20,199 bases of DNA, taken from positions 1-20,199 of the forward strand of contig CAYPPG010000095.1 in the NCBI GenBank assembly GCA_964412555.1. Reading direction: 5' to 3'. Each line of letters starts with the position of its first letter. Position 1 is the first letter of the stretch. Positions 7,701-15,992 of this stretch are shown piece after piece. The DNA comes from CAYPPG01 sp964412555. Its GTDB lineage: Bacteria > Hinthialibacterota > Hinthialibacteria > Hinthialibacterales > Hinthialibacteraceae. Under the pieces are notes generated by a model that ran no database searches, was not told where the DNA came from, and was given only the letters and a program-made list of their open reading frames with translations. Made by a program: the position numbers and the translations under genes.

Positions 7701-8801
7701 TTCCCAACACTGTATCGCCCGGACCTCTCCCGTCAAATCAGGAGCATGTCCCACTGCCGCCGCAGCTACGGCTTGATTGTACCGATGAACGATTCGCCCA
7801 TCCGTTGTAGAAACAAAAATAAACCAACTTTCGCGGAGATTCGGCGTCAGCTGCACTCCATAACACATCACCGGCGCACGATCATGATCCCAATACACGA
7901 TTCGCTCCACTGCTGGAGTGACCAGGCCGTTATTTGACATTTTTAGCGTTTCTTTGGCATTCGATAATGCAGTTTTTTGATCGATCTCCGTTTGTTGGTC
8001 TCCTATCCAGAAAGGTGTCGGTGTATACACACCGGAAATCTGCACCGGTTCTTCATTTCGATTATAATGCACACCGATCTCCGCCCCCCACACCGGTACG
8101 CCTCGGTACTGTTGCTGCAAAACGACATGCGTCATTCCCAACTCATCTTCGACGATCTTCTCTGCAAAGAATTCTTCGGACGGATTCTGAATATTCAAGA
8201 CGGTTTGAATTTCTTGTGCCAACGCGATCGACATGTTCTCAAAATCCTGTCGATTTCGCGCATTTTGATAATTCATCGAATTCTCGACAATCCGTTCTAA
8301 ATCCCCTTGGAGATAACGCAATGTTCGTGAGACATTGTCCATCTGCAGATGGGCGCCTTCCCCCAATTTCTCCAACAAACCATCAATCGCCTTCTGTTGT
8401 TCCGGATTTGCTACCATTTGGCCTCGCCCGCGCGGGAAACCGCGCATCGCTTGAGAAGGCTTTTGTGCAAAATAGGCTTGCGTTTGTTTGAATTGATCCA
8501 AGATTCGATATCCTGTCTGAATCGCTTTTGTTGTATCGATTTTCGATTTCTCATCTTGATCTTCATCAGAAGCCGTCTGTTGTTGAGTATTTTGAAATTT
8601 GGTTGTCTGCGAACTCGAAACGGAAGGAGCCGAGTTCGAAGTTTGAATCTGCGAAATCAATTTGTCCGGTTGGACATCGATTTGATAGGAAATGCCATTG
8701 GATCCATATTCCGGACTTGCTGTAATCATCCACAATCCCACAACCAAGACCACTACCACACAACCCAAAACCATCCCTCGAATATTGATCGTTTTCTTCA
8801 T
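4791..8801 (-). CDS. Secreted M4 (thermolysin-like) metalloprotease, multidomain
   Basis: A 1336-aa protein. Residues 1-28 are a signal or anchor helix. A long Gln/Ser-rich region follows, then an FTP-like propeptide (about 215-345). The M4 catalytic domain spans about 355-680, with HEYTH at 511-515, the third zinc ligand in GALNEHLSD (E535, exactly 20 residues after the second His as in thermolysin) and the active-site histidine in GGVHINCGIPN (H600). A beta-propeller-like region with many Tyr/Asp turns (about 700-990) leads to a choice-of-anchor-D/ASPM-like Ig domain (about 996-1103), a Pro/Thr-rich linker (about 1107-1157) and an unassigned C-terminal beta domain. The start at 8801 is set by AGGAGGT nine bases upstream; the frame is open to 8840. 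Probably a zymogen exported by Sec, degrading peptides outside the cell. All zinc and catalytic residues are present. Confidence 0.93.
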   Translation of the reverse strand: MKKTINIRGMVLGCVVVVLVVGLWMITASPEYGSNGISYQIDVQPDKLISQIQTSNSAPSVSSSQTTKFQNTQQQTASDEDQDEKSKIDTTKAIQTGYRILDQFKQTQAYFAQKPSQAMRGFPRGRGQMVANPEQQKAIDGLLEKLGEGAHLQMDNVSRTLRYLQGDLERIVENSMNYQNARNRQDFENMSIALAQEIQTVLNIQNPSEEFFAEKIVEDELGMTHVVLQQQYRGVPVWGAEIGVHYNRNEEPVQISGVYTPTPFWIGDQQTEIDQKTALSNAKETLKMSNNGLVTPAVERIVYWDHDRAPVMCYGVQLTPNLRESWFIFVSTTDGRIVHRYNQAVAAAAVGHAPDLTGEVRAIQCWEESGQYYAIDTIQPMYDAAASNPPKLDQLRGAIFVMDLQDQVFGGEMTVYTVATPDLNQWDATAVSLMRNFALTEDYYRETFQRNSINDEGLNIWGMIHPRFTLPDGSQTTDNAFWNPGLKGMVFGDGDSEYGGILPHSLDIVAHEYTHGITNFTANLIYEFQSGALNEHLSDFFGCMVDREDWLMGEEVVSVAGKIAVRDMENPGNPNVTSPLPSHMSEFVNWPIERDQGGVHINCGIPNRASFLLAAGPNGIGRDKTEDIVHRAQTLYLRQRSQFVDYRRAVISAAVDLFGENSPEVQTAKSAFDEVGILDGGEVNEPTPGKPTEGTDAVLFLAADPSAGVDPVREDYYYQLLIHVNGENRLLAPRYVANTRPAMSGDGMWGMYVDAMNNIYASDGEEERLLIDNGLVRTIAMSKDYRYIAFTSIHKDSYIYIMNMQTEEIQQVELKIPQPDAPEDAVLNYADVLTFNFRGDHLIFDAVSDLKLASGETYTGWGIYSLRLADLSMNIVMQQSPGLQIGNPTFAHTSDHLLVADLELTQGNQRSYNIVILDFDKSEIGVIHSQLALLGRPSYRGDDRKVVFTTVDQTGTNFMMLESALATDQMTLEPDSTNLLVSHTTPLSFPVGFRVGEFVPQKGEITVPASLAFGEESVGSSVQKDVRIQNSGNGDLQILDITIEGTNADSFTHNGINREIPAGKEMTFQVTFVPRQAGTLNAVLRVRSTDMDKTEVSVNLSGTGVGSAEPTIPPPTEIPTLLPPTVIQPTNTPTPVQQPTQPPVPDQTPVIPSPIQPSIVYEFDQATLAENGWSVIPGGFTGAEAGSIDSTAFFGNPIPSSVDDKGLSITVQPGQVAFIYAAAPIDTGGKPILLRLTARSDGANAAIAVAALKGSLAATDTSIATHIPATAASFVDEARTLVLLYEPDTGHLVTPIIQVAATGQEGSVNVLVDRLEAYVIDMESAYTGRILFSASQ

Positions 8802-8855
8802 CTGTTGTATACCTCCTGTAAGTAAATAAAATGAACACAATAATCAATCAAATCA

Positions 8856-8887
8856 ATAATAGCATTTAAACTCTTTCGGTTGGTCAA
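8856..8887 (-). promoter_or_regulatory. Extended -10 promoter for the M4 protease
   Basis: On the minus strand TGC-TATTAT (8864-8856) is an extended -10 element about 55 bp upstream of the protease ATG, with TTGACC (8887-8882) as a possible -35 at a long 20-bp spacing. The TGn extension can compensate for a poor -35. Confidence 0.4.
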
Positions 8888-9273
8888 AATGACTGGAAGG
8901 GTAGGAAGCAAAAAGAATAATTCGTCTTGCCCACATTTTATTCTCGCCCTATCTTAAAACAATTGTATTCGTTCAACACATCAATTCATTTGATTCTATT
9001 ATCGGAGAGTGAGAAATAATCTCAAGTTCAAAATACCTATTTACACCTTTTTCTGCAAACAGTGACGGATTGATAAAATGGGATTTCTTCCATTCAATCT
9101 CCATTCGTATATTTGTAAATATAGCACATTCCGTTTCATACCTTCCCATTTACATCTATTCAATACGCGTTCAATATGAAGAGTCACTTTCTCCATATAG
9201 ATGAATCGTTGTTTTCTTTTCGAAAGTGTATAGAAAAATACTAACCATAAAACTAGGAGATTATCAATCGATC
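8888..9273. other. AT-rich intergenic region between divergent genes
   Basis: About 390 bp between the protease promoter and the oxidoreductase start. It is visibly more AT-rich than the genes. I see no ORF with an RBS, no RNA gene fold and no copy of the dispersed repeats. It presumably contains the promoter for the 9274 gene; I found only weak candidates (a TATAGA at 9229). Confidence 0.5.
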
Positions 9274-10551
9274 ATGAATACGAAAAAATGTACACGACGA
9301 CAATTTCTTAGCCGTACCGCCGTTTTGGGGGGAGCAATCTCGGCCTTCCACCTTGTTCCCCGTCATGTAGTGGGCGCAACGGACAAGCCGGCGCCCAGCG
9401 ATGAATTGACCAAAGCCGTCATCGGTGTCGGCGGCATGGGGCGGGGGCATTTGGGCTATCCCGGCTCGAAGCTTCTCGCCGTATGCGATGTGGACAAAGA
9501 ACATCTGGAACGCGCTCTGGGTGGAGCCGAGGATTATGTGAAAGGCTATCGCGATTATCGCGAAGTACTCGCCCGTCCCGATATCGACATCGTCCATATT
9601 CCCACGCCTCCACACTGGCATGCATTGATTTCCATTGAAGCCGCCAAAGCGGGAAAAGATATTTGGTGCGAAAAACCGATGACCCGCACGATTGGAGAAG
9701 GCAAAAAGGTAGTGGACGCGGTACAACGCAATGGACGCATTTTTCGTATCAATACTTGGTTCCGATTTCGTGGTACGTATTATGGATTCGGGACAACGGT
9801 CAAGCCGATCAAAAAACTGGTAGAAAGCGGGATGCTCGGTTGGCCGCTGAAAATCATGATCAACGGCCATACAGGTTTCAACTGGAAATTTTATTGGAGC
9901 GGGAAAACCGACCTGACGCCGCAGCCCATCCCCGATGAACTCGATTATGATTTGTGGCTCGGTCCGGCTCCCTACAAACCCTATCATCCCCATCGTGTCC
10001 ACGGTACTTTCCGCGGCTATTGGGACTACGATGGCGGTGGATTGGGGGATATGGGACAGCATTATCTCGATCCTGCTCAATACATTCTCGGCAAAGACGA
10101 CACCAGCCCGACTGAAGTCGAAGTGGACGCTCCCCAGCAGCATCCGGACGCGGTCAGCTCCTGGCGGCGGATCACTTTACGCTATGCGGATGGCTGCGAG
10201 ATCATCCTAGACGGAGAGAACAAAGAAAAAGATGCGCCCTTCCTGGAAGGACCGGATGGGAAATTGTACAAAGGCTTTAAATCCGATATACCGAAATTGC
10301 AAGAAAAATTGGATACCTTTCCCGAACCGGAACCGCAGTTGACCGATTTCAGTGAAGCCGTTCGTACACGGAAAAAATTCGCGTTGGATGAAGTGAAAGC
10401 GTTTCGTTCCGCGACGTTAGTCAATTTGGGAAAAATTGCCGTTCGCCTAGGGCGTAATTTGAAATTCGATCCGGAAAAATTGGAGTTCATCGATGATGAG
10501 GGGGCAAATCGTTTGATTCATCAGCCGATGCGGGCGCCTTGGCATTGTTAG
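9274..10551 (+). CDS. Tat-exported Gfo/Idh/MocA family oxidoreductase
   Basis: A 425-aa NAD(P)-dependent sugar-type dehydrogenase. The N-terminus has a twin-arginine signal (TRRQFLSRTAVLGG, Arg 8-9) followed by a hydrophobic stretch and a likely cleavage site near HVVGA-TD. The Rossmann dinucleotide motif is GVGGMGRG (51-58) with CDVD at the end of strand 2, and the family motif EKP is at 133-135. The C-terminal motif GGGLGDMGQHYLDP (D259, H263) is the usual active-site Asp/His region. Export by Tat fits a protein folded with bound cofactor. The ATG at 9274 is preferred because it places the Tat motif correctly; AGGAG is 14 bases upstream, somewhat far. The gene is followed 150 bp later by a DUF1080 protein, a frequent partner. 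The likely role is oxidation of a glycoside to a 3-keto form, or its reversal; the substrate is unknown. Confidence 0.9.
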   Translation: MNTKKCTRRQFLSRTAVLGGAISAFHLVPRHVVGATDKPAPSDELTKAVIGVGGMGRGHLGYPGSKLLAVCDVDKEHLERALGGAEDYVKGYRDYREVLARPDIDIVHIPTPPHWHALISIEAAKAGKDIWCEKPMTRTIGEGKKVVDAVQRNGRIFRINTWFRFRGTYYGFGTTVKPIKKLVESGMLGWPLKIMINGHTGFNWKFYWSGKTDLTPQPIPDELDYDLWLGPAPYKPYHPHRVHGTFRGYWDYDGGGLGDMGQHYLDPAQYILGKDDTSPTEVEVDAPQQHPDAVSSWRRITLRYADGCEIILDGENKEKDAPFLEGPDGKLYKGFKSDIPKLQEKLDTFPEPEPQLTDFSEAVRTRKKFALDEVKAFRSATLVNLGKIAVRLGRNLKFDPEKLEFIDDEGANRLIHQPMRAPWHC

Positions 10552-10563
10552 GGGGGTGAATGA

Positions 10564-10607
10564 ACGTGCGTGGGTTGGAAGATGCGGGCAGGGATGCCCG
10601 CGCTCCC
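10564..10607. repeat. Type C palindromic repeat with extended left flank
   Basis: The core ATGCGGGCAGGGATGCCCGC starts at 10582 and continues GCTCC to 10606. On its left, ACGTGCGT (10564-10571) then GGGTTGGAAG is shared in outline with the left edge of the array at 18864 (ACGTGCGT then TTGAAG). It lies in the 150-bp gap between the oxidoreductase and the DUF1080 gene. Its hairpin could affect transcription between them. Confidence 0.85.
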
Positions 10608-10701
10608 AGTTAGCGCTTCCAATAAGAACTCCTAGGTAATGGATTTTGGAATAGATCATTCAATAAACAAACGATATATCGTATATACAGGAGATACTGT
10701 T

Positions 10702-13458
10702 ATGAAAAATAGAAAAAAAATACTTTCAGTGATGATATGCGGCTTGTTTCTCGCATTCACATCCTCACTCTTTGCCGCGAATCTGGCTGATTTGACGGCG
10801 CGGATGCCGGCTCAGAATTCTGCAGAATTCAACAAGATTTTTTCGGAAATGGTAAAACTTGATTCCGAGAGAATCAGCGGCCTTTGTATGCTTCTCTTTC
10901 CTTCAGGATCGGGAGATGACTCCAAAGTTCGTTATGCCCTCAATGGGCTGGCCAAGTATGTCAGCCGGCCAGATGCCGAAGAAGAGCGAAGAAAGGTGTC
11001 TCTCGCCCTCACGAACGCATTGGACAAAGTCGAAGAAGATACGGTCAAAGCGTTCATCATTCGTCAAATTCAAGTCGCCGGTGGAAGCGAATCCATCGAT
11101 GCTCTTAGCCAATTCTTGACCGATGAAAGACTTTGCGAACCGGCCACTCAAGCCATGCTCGCCATCGGCACTCCCAACGCAGCAGATGCGTTGTTGAATG
11201 CACTGCCTTCCGTTGATGGATCGCTTCGAATTACCATTGTCAAAGCCTTGGGCGAATTGCAAAGCGAAGATGCGGCCGATCAAATCAAACCGTTTGCCTC
11301 GAGCGAGAATGAAAGCCTGCGCGACGTGGCTCTCTATGCGCTTGCCAACATCGGCGATCCATCCGCAAACGAGATTCTCGCCGAAGCCGCGAATACGGAT
11401 GCAGTCTATGCACGAGCCATAGCCACGTCATACTATATTCATTATGCAAAACGCTTGGGCGAAACCGGTGAGGAGGCTCTCAGTAAAAAAATCCTTCGAT
11501 CCTTGATCACGCAACGAACCGATCCGAACGAAGCTAATGTGCAATCAGCGGCGTTGAGTGCGTTGGTCACCCTTGAAGGAGAAAGCGCTCTACCCGACTT
11601 ACTGGAAACCATGGATAGCCCTAGCAAAGAGTTCCGTATGGCGGCGCTCAAACTCGCTTCTTCCATTTGTGGAAAGAATGCCACGCAACAATGGATCGAG
11701 AAACTGAAAAGCGTAGGACCAACAGTGAAAGCTGAGATCATCACCATGCTTGGGAAGCGTGGTGCTCCGCTTGCTTTTCCGATTCTCATCTTTTCCATGA
11801 AACATGAATCCCAGGCCGTCCGAACAGCGGCAATCGGTGCGACATTTAAGTTGGGGAAAAATCGAGTCATCCCCACTCTTCTCGAGCGATTCAATGCCGA
11901 TATCACTTCGAAGGATATCGCTACGATTCAAGAAAACTGGCTGCGCCTTCCAGGTATGGAAGCCATGAATGCCGCTGCCGAAATGTTACCGAATGTACCG
12001 GCAGATGCCCAAAAAGCATTGCTCGCCATTCTTTCGGAACGTCATGTTGAACAACAGGACAACGCTGTATATGCTCAGACGAAGAACAAGAATCAATCGG
12101 TACGCATTGCTGCCATCAATGCCATGGCGAATGTGGGTTCGCAAGATGATCTTCCTCGGATGACCGATTTGATACTCGCTGCACAAAGTGCAGAAGAACG
12201 GAAAGCAGCGCAACAATCGTTGGTTGAAATAGCAAAGAGCATCGATGATCCGTCAACACGCTCAGTTGCTGTTATCGCAGCTATGGAAGAATCGTCGGAT
12301 GAGCAAAAAGGATACCTGCTCGATACGCTTTCGAAAATCGGCGGCGACAATGCTTTGCAAACCGTGATGAAGTATACACGGAGTGAAACGGAATCGGTTC
12401 AAGATGCGGCCATTGCTTCCTTGTCGAACTGGCCGGATATCGCGGCGGCTGATGATCTGTTCAAAATCATTCAAACTGCGGGCATGGAAAAGCACAAAGA
12501 TCAAGCATTGCGTGGTTATATTCGCATTGTCAACGATTCCGGACTCGAGCCGGACCAAAAAGTCGAGAAATTCCAAAACCTTCTTTCTATTTTAAAAAAA
12601 CAGAATGAGAAGAAACAGGTGTTGGAAGGCTTATCGAAAATCCGTAACGATGCGGCATTGAAACCGGCGGTCGAATGCCTATCCGAAGAATCGCTACGCG
12701 AAGTGGCCGCTTCCACGATCGTGAAAATCGCTTGTCCACAGAAAAGGCGAGATACAGGTCTTCGCAGTCCGGAAGTCTATCACGCATTGGAAAAAGTCAT
12801 CGAGACGGCCAAGGATGAAGGCACGCTCAACCAAGCGAAAGATTATTTCAAAACGCTTCCAGAACCGCGCCCCTTGGACAAACCCAATGAAGAAGGTTTT
12901 GTCTACCTCTTCAACAATTACGATCTCACCGGTTGGATTGGGGACACGAAAGGGTATATTGTCGAAGATGGCGTTATCGTTTGCAAACCGGGCGGAAACT
13001 TATATACGAAAGAGGAATATGGTAATTTCATCTTCCGTTTCGAGTTTCAATTGACCCCCGGCGCCAACAATGGATTGGGTATTCGCACGCCGGCCAGAGG
13101 GAATGCCGCTTATCAAGGCATGGAATTACAAATCATCGACAACACCGCTGATGTGTATAAAAACATCAAACCCTGGCAGAAACACGGTTCTGTTTATGGC
13201 ATCGTTCCCGCCAAAACCGGCTATCTGAAACCCGTTGGCGAATGGAATACCGAAGAGGTGATCGCGAAAGGGAGGCACATCACGGTGAAACTGAATGGAA
13301 CCACGATTGTCGACGCCAATCTGGACAAAGCGAGTACCCCAAAAACCATCGACGGACGTGAGCATCCTGGACTGAAAAATGACAAAGGACATATCGGTTT
13401 CCTCGGCCATGGCTCGGTCGTGAAATTCCGCAATATCCGGATCAAGGAATTGAACTAG
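10702..13458 (+). CDS. Secreted HEAT-repeat protein with C-terminal DUF1080 domain
   Basis: A 918-aa protein. A Sec signal peptide (about 1-25, ending LFAAN) is followed by about 690 residues of alpha-helical HEAT-like repeats (repeated patterns such as ALxALANIGDPSANEIL, AALSALVTLEGESALPDLL and AAINAMANVGSQDDLP). From about residue 730 to the end comes a DUF1080 (PF06439, 3-keto-disaccharide hydrolase, concanavalin-like) domain: FVYLFNNYDLTGWIG, EFQLTPGANNGLGIRTP, YQGMELQIID and GHIGFLGHGSVVKFRNIRIKEL. The ATG at 10702 is chosen because AGGAG lies eight bases before it and a signal peptide follows directly; the open frame to 10639 is unsupported. With the Tat oxidoreductase before it, it probably cleaves or binds oxidised glycosides in the periplasm. 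The HEAT solenoid would be a scaffold for partners or polymer; that is inference. Confidence 0.9.
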   Translation: MKNRKKILSVMICGLFLAFTSSLFAANLADLTARMPAQNSAEFNKIFSEMVKLDSERISGLCMLLFPSGSGDDSKVRYALNGLAKYVSRPDAEEERRKVSLALTNALDKVEEDTVKAFIIRQIQVAGGSESIDALSQFLTDERLCEPATQAMLAIGTPNAADALLNALPSVDGSLRITIVKALGELQSEDAADQIKPFASSENESLRDVALYALANIGDPSANEILAEAANTDAVYARAIATSYYIHYAKRLGETGEEALSKKILRSLITQRTDPNEANVQSAALSALVTLEGESALPDLLETMDSPSKEFRMAALKLASSICGKNATQQWIEKLKSVGPTVKAEIITMLGKRGAPLAFPILIFSMKHESQAVRTAAIGATFKLGKNRVIPTLLERFNADITSKDIATIQENWLRLPGMEAMNAAAEMLPNVPADAQKALLAILSERHVEQQDNAVYAQTKNKNQSVRIAAINAMANVGSQDDLPRMTDLILAAQSAEERKAAQQSLVEIAKSIDDPSTRSVAVIAAMEESSDEQKGYLLDTLSKIGGDNALQTVMKYTRSETESVQDAAIASLSNWPDIAAADDLFKIIQTAGMEKHKDQALRGYIRIVNDSGLEPDQKVEKFQNLLSILKKQNEKKQVLEGLSKIRNDAALKPAVECLSEESLREVAASTIVKIACPQKRRDTGLRSPEVYHALEKVIETAKDEGTLNQAKDYFKTLPEPRPLDKPNEEGFVYLFNNYDLTGWIGDTKGYIVEDGVIVCKPGGNLYTKEEYGNFIFRFEFQLTPGANNGLGIRTPARGNAAYQGMELQIIDNTADVYKNIKPWQKHGSVYGIVPAKTGYLKPVGEWNTEEVIAKGRHITVKLNGTTIVDANLDKASTPKTIDGREHPGLKNDKGHIGFLGHGSVVKFRNIRIKELN

Positions 13459-13578
13459 ATTTCCGAGATTTTTCAAGACAGTCCACGAAATAGCCATATG
13501 GATTATGGTGTTTCTTTTATCGCACAAATGAGAGAGAATTTCTTTGAATAACGGCGTTTAGTGCTAGTATGGTTTGCC

Positions 13579-14397
13579 CTACCAAAGCGAATATCCTATA
13601 ACAAAAGTTCCTAAAAGAAACAAATACCAAGAAAATTGATACATTTTTCCTTTTCTCACCAGCCATACTAAAAGCCAAAGATAAAAAATACCGGAGAGGA
13701 GCGAGACGATAAATCCGGCGCAAGCCGGTGCAAAAGCGATTTTCCATTCCGCATGATTCAGCTCATACAAGGCTGCTCCAAGGATCGCAGGAATCGACAT
13801 CAAAAATGAATATTCGATTGCGTACTGCCGTGAGACTCCCAGTAGCAACGCCACTGCCACTGTCGTACCCGACCTTGAAATGCCAGGACAGATTGCCACA
13901 AACTGCGCCAATCCCATAATCAATGCAAACAACCAAAGATTGATGGGTAGATTGTAGATTTCATTCGAGGCGGTTTTGTGCCAGCGGGTAACAAACAATA
14001 AAATCCCCATCAAAAAAAATGCTATTCCTACAAGGGGCAGATGATCCCGCATGGCCTCCAACCAATCCTTGAAAGCGAAAGCCAAGATTCCAGTCACGAA
14101 GGTACTGAAAAAAATGGCAAGAATGAACCTTCGTTCAAATCGGAAATCGACAGGATTCCCCACTTTTCCATAAGAAAAGAGTGCTTTCAACAAACGCAAA
14201 AGACGTTTTCGAAAAAAGATGCATACAGTCAGTAACGTGGCAACATGCAAAACAATATCAAAAAAAAGATACTCCGACGCCTTGTAATTCAACAACGTCT
14301 CGACAAGAACTAAATGCCCGGAACTGGAAATCGGTAAAAATTCCGTCATCCCTTGCAACAAACCCAACAATACAGATTCAACAATGGACAAGGTCAT
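13579..14397 (-). CDS. uppP: Undecaprenyl-diphosphatase
   Basis: A 272-aa integral membrane phosphatase of the UppP/BacA family, which dephosphorylates undecaprenyl pyrophosphate so that the lipid carrier can be reused in peptidoglycan and polysaccharide export. Both signature regions are present: QGMTEFLPISSSGHL (about 15-29, with the essential Glu and His) and PGISRSGTT (near residue 170, with the essential Arg). Length and the roughly eight hydrophobic segments match the family. The ATG at 14397 gives the normal N-terminus (MTLSIVESVLLGLLQG), though AAGGA is only two bases upstream. It is convergent with the DUF1080 gene and divergent from the pseudopilin; no operon partner is seen. Confidence 0.95.
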   Translation of the reverse strand: MTLSIVESVLLGLLQGMTEFLPISSSGHLVLVETLLNYKASEYLFFDIVLHVATLLTVCIFFRKRLLRLLKALFSYGKVGNPVDFRFERRFILAIFFSTFVTGILAFAFKDWLEAMRDHLPLVGIAFFLMGILLFVTRWHKTASNEIYNLPINLWLFALIMGLAQFVAICPGISRSGTTVAVALLLGVSRQYAIEYSFLMSIPAILGAALYELNHAEWKIAFAPACAGFIVSLLSGIFYLWLLVWLVRKGKMYQFSWYLFLLGTFVIGYSLW

Positions 14398-14639
14398 TTC
14401 CTTTCAACATCCAAGTGATTCACCAATCAAATAAAACGATGAATTGTACTATAATGGGCTTCGTGCCAAATGTGAGCTCCATTGAGAGGAGAATGAAGAA
14501 AAAATATTGATATTCTCACAATTGAATCGGAGATGAGTGGAAAGATGTATTTTATCAAAAAAGATTCGACAAAAAGCAATCTTTGGTTTATGATATCTCC
14601 GATCATTGGATCATTTTGGACAAAACATAGGAAACAACC

Positions 14640-15221
14640 ATGAAAAAACAGAATACATCTTTTACACTGATTGAACTACTCATTGTAGTGGCGATCATCG
14701 GTATTTTGGCCGCGATTGCTGTGCCGAATTTTCTCAATGCGCAAATGAGGGCCAAAGTATCCCGATGTGTATCGGATATGAAGGCTCTTCATACTTCCAT
14801 GGAGACTTATTTTATCGACAACAACCAATATCCACCCGATTATGACAGCAGCAAAGTGCCCGGTGTCACGATCCGAGACAACGAGATTTTAACCTATGTG
14901 AAACTGACCACTCCTATTGCTTATATGAGTTCAATCCCATACGACCCCTTTTTCCTAGAACCGATCGCTCGATTCGAACATGTTAAATTACTCCCTCTTT
15001 TTCAATATGCCGGTCCTCATTCCGGTGAACTGAATCCGCGGCCTGCTTGGCGTCCAAGCAATACGATTTACACAATCACAAGCCTCGGTCCGGACAAAGT
15101 GGATCAACGAGCTTGGAGTATGCCGCACGATCAAGTGAAGCCACTCATTTATTCTCCCTCGAATGGCTTAAAATCGGCAGGAGATTTATATACATCCAAT
15201 AATGGTGTTATTTTCGAATAG
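14640..15221 (+). CDS. Type II secretion/type IV pilin-like prepilin (GspG-like), with serine at -1
   Basis: A 193-aa protein with a class III prepilin signal: a short basic leader MKKQNTS, then FTLIELLIVVAIIGILAAIAVPNF with Glu at +5 of the mature chain. The residue before the cleavage point is Ser and not the usual Gly, which is uncommon. The following region (NAQMRAKVSRCVSDMKALHTSMETYFIDNNQYPP) is the GspG/PulG-type alpha1C helix and loop, and the C-terminal TITSLGPDKVDQR matches the S-L-G-x-D type loop of pseudopilins. AGGA lies seven bases before the ATG. No secretion ATPase, platform or prepilin peptidase gene is nearby, so the partner machinery must lie elsewhere. The IS element begins 15 bp after its stop. 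Confidence 0.88.
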   Translation: MKKQNTSFTLIELLIVVAIIGILAAIAVPNFLNAQMRAKVSRCVSDMKALHTSMETYFIDNNQYPPDYDSSKVPGVTIRDNEILTYVKLTTPIAYMSSIPYDPFFLEPIARFEHVKLLPLFQYAGPHSGELNPRPAWRPSNTIYTITSLGPDKVDQRAWSMPHDQVKPLIYSPSNGLKSAGDLYTSNNGVIFE

Positions 15222-15235
15222 ATATTTTTTTCTAT

Positions 15236-15959
15236 TGAGCCTCATGCAAAATAGACCATAGATGCAAGTTAAATCTTCAAAATATACTTTTTCCAGCAAA
15301 TGCAGCCTCTCGACTGCATGAATCGCTCAATTGAACTATTTTTTACAAATTTGCAGACAAACCACACCTTTTCATCTTGAAAAAAGAAGCATCTTTACGA
15401 ATTTTACGCAACCAATCGTAAAAGTTGGTCGGCCGTCAAGGCCAAAATGCCAAACATGAGGTGAGTGGTCACCTTTGCATGCCCTCTCACTTTCACATGA
15501 GATACCCCAAATTCTTCTTTCAGCTGTCCAAAAACACGTTCGACGGATGTTCGTTCCTTACACCGTTCTTGGGTTGCCGGATCCATTTCGATTTTTTCCC
15601 CACGGCGGGGATTGGAATCGATAATCGGCACATGACCCAAAGATCGAATATGATCCTTCACCGGCTCCGCATCATAGGCGGCATCCATCAACTCGTATAA
15701 ACCAGTCACTTTCTGAGCACTCATCTCCGAAAGCGGAATGGCCGCCTGACTATCATGAACCGATGCCGAGGTCACAAAGCAACTGATCGGAATTTGTCCA
15801 TTGAATTGTTCCCCAAATCTGCGATAGTAGTTTCATGAAGCCTCTCCTTTTTACGCTTTTTTCTGTTATCTTTATTTAAGCTTAATGAGAGGCTTCTTTC
15901 AATTGCTTTGACTCCGTTTCTGAAAAATTTCCTCTTTTTTCTATTTTGCAAGAGGCTCA
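15236..15959 (-). mobile_element. Internally deleted IS element (DDE transposase type) with both terminal inverted repeats
   Basis: The left end TGAGCCTCATGCAAAATAGA (15236-15255) and the reverse complement of the right end, TGAGCCTCTTGCAAAATAGA (15940-15959), match over 20 bp with one difference. Between them lies a transposase remnant on the minus strand. The element is 724 bp, about half of a typical element of this kind, because the middle of the transposase is missing. I see no clear target-site duplication in the flanks. It sits between the pseudopilin and the esterase, 33 bp before the esterase start. Confidence 0.85.
15404..15836 (-). pseudogene. Transposase pseudogene, N-terminus and C-terminal half joined by a deletion
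   Basis: A normal-looking start exists: AAGGAG seven bases before the ATG at 15836, followed by MKLLSQIWGTIQ, typical of a transposase N-terminus. The frame then stops at 15753. In another frame, beginning around FNGQIPISCFVTSASVHDS, the C-terminal half of a DDE transposase continues to 15404. It retains the second catalytic Asp region (LMDAAYDA) and the Glu region (RTSVERVFGQLKEEFG), ending KVTTHLMFGILALTADQLLRLVA. The first catalytic Asp and the DNA-binding part are lost. The junction lies near 15795-15803. The protein is inactive. The family is DDE_Tnp_1-like (IS4/IS5/IS1182 group); I cannot name the IS. Confidence 0.85.
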
Positions 15960-15992
15960 TGTTGAATCGATTGATGGAAAGGCGAACATATA

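Noticed and set aside
14450..14455. TATAAT as promoter for the pseudopilin at 14640
   Set aside because: No recognisable -35 at the right distance and nearly 190 bp from the start; too weak to call.
14492..14509. Five-codon ORF (MKKKY) with a strong ribosome site upstream of the pseudopilin, as a leader peptide
   Set aside because: No attenuator-like hairpins follow it, so it is most likely chance.
15300..15325. Dyad GCAGCCTCTCGACTGC within the IS left end as another type A repeat
   Set aside because: Only the outer four to five bases pair, and the core does not match hairpin A.
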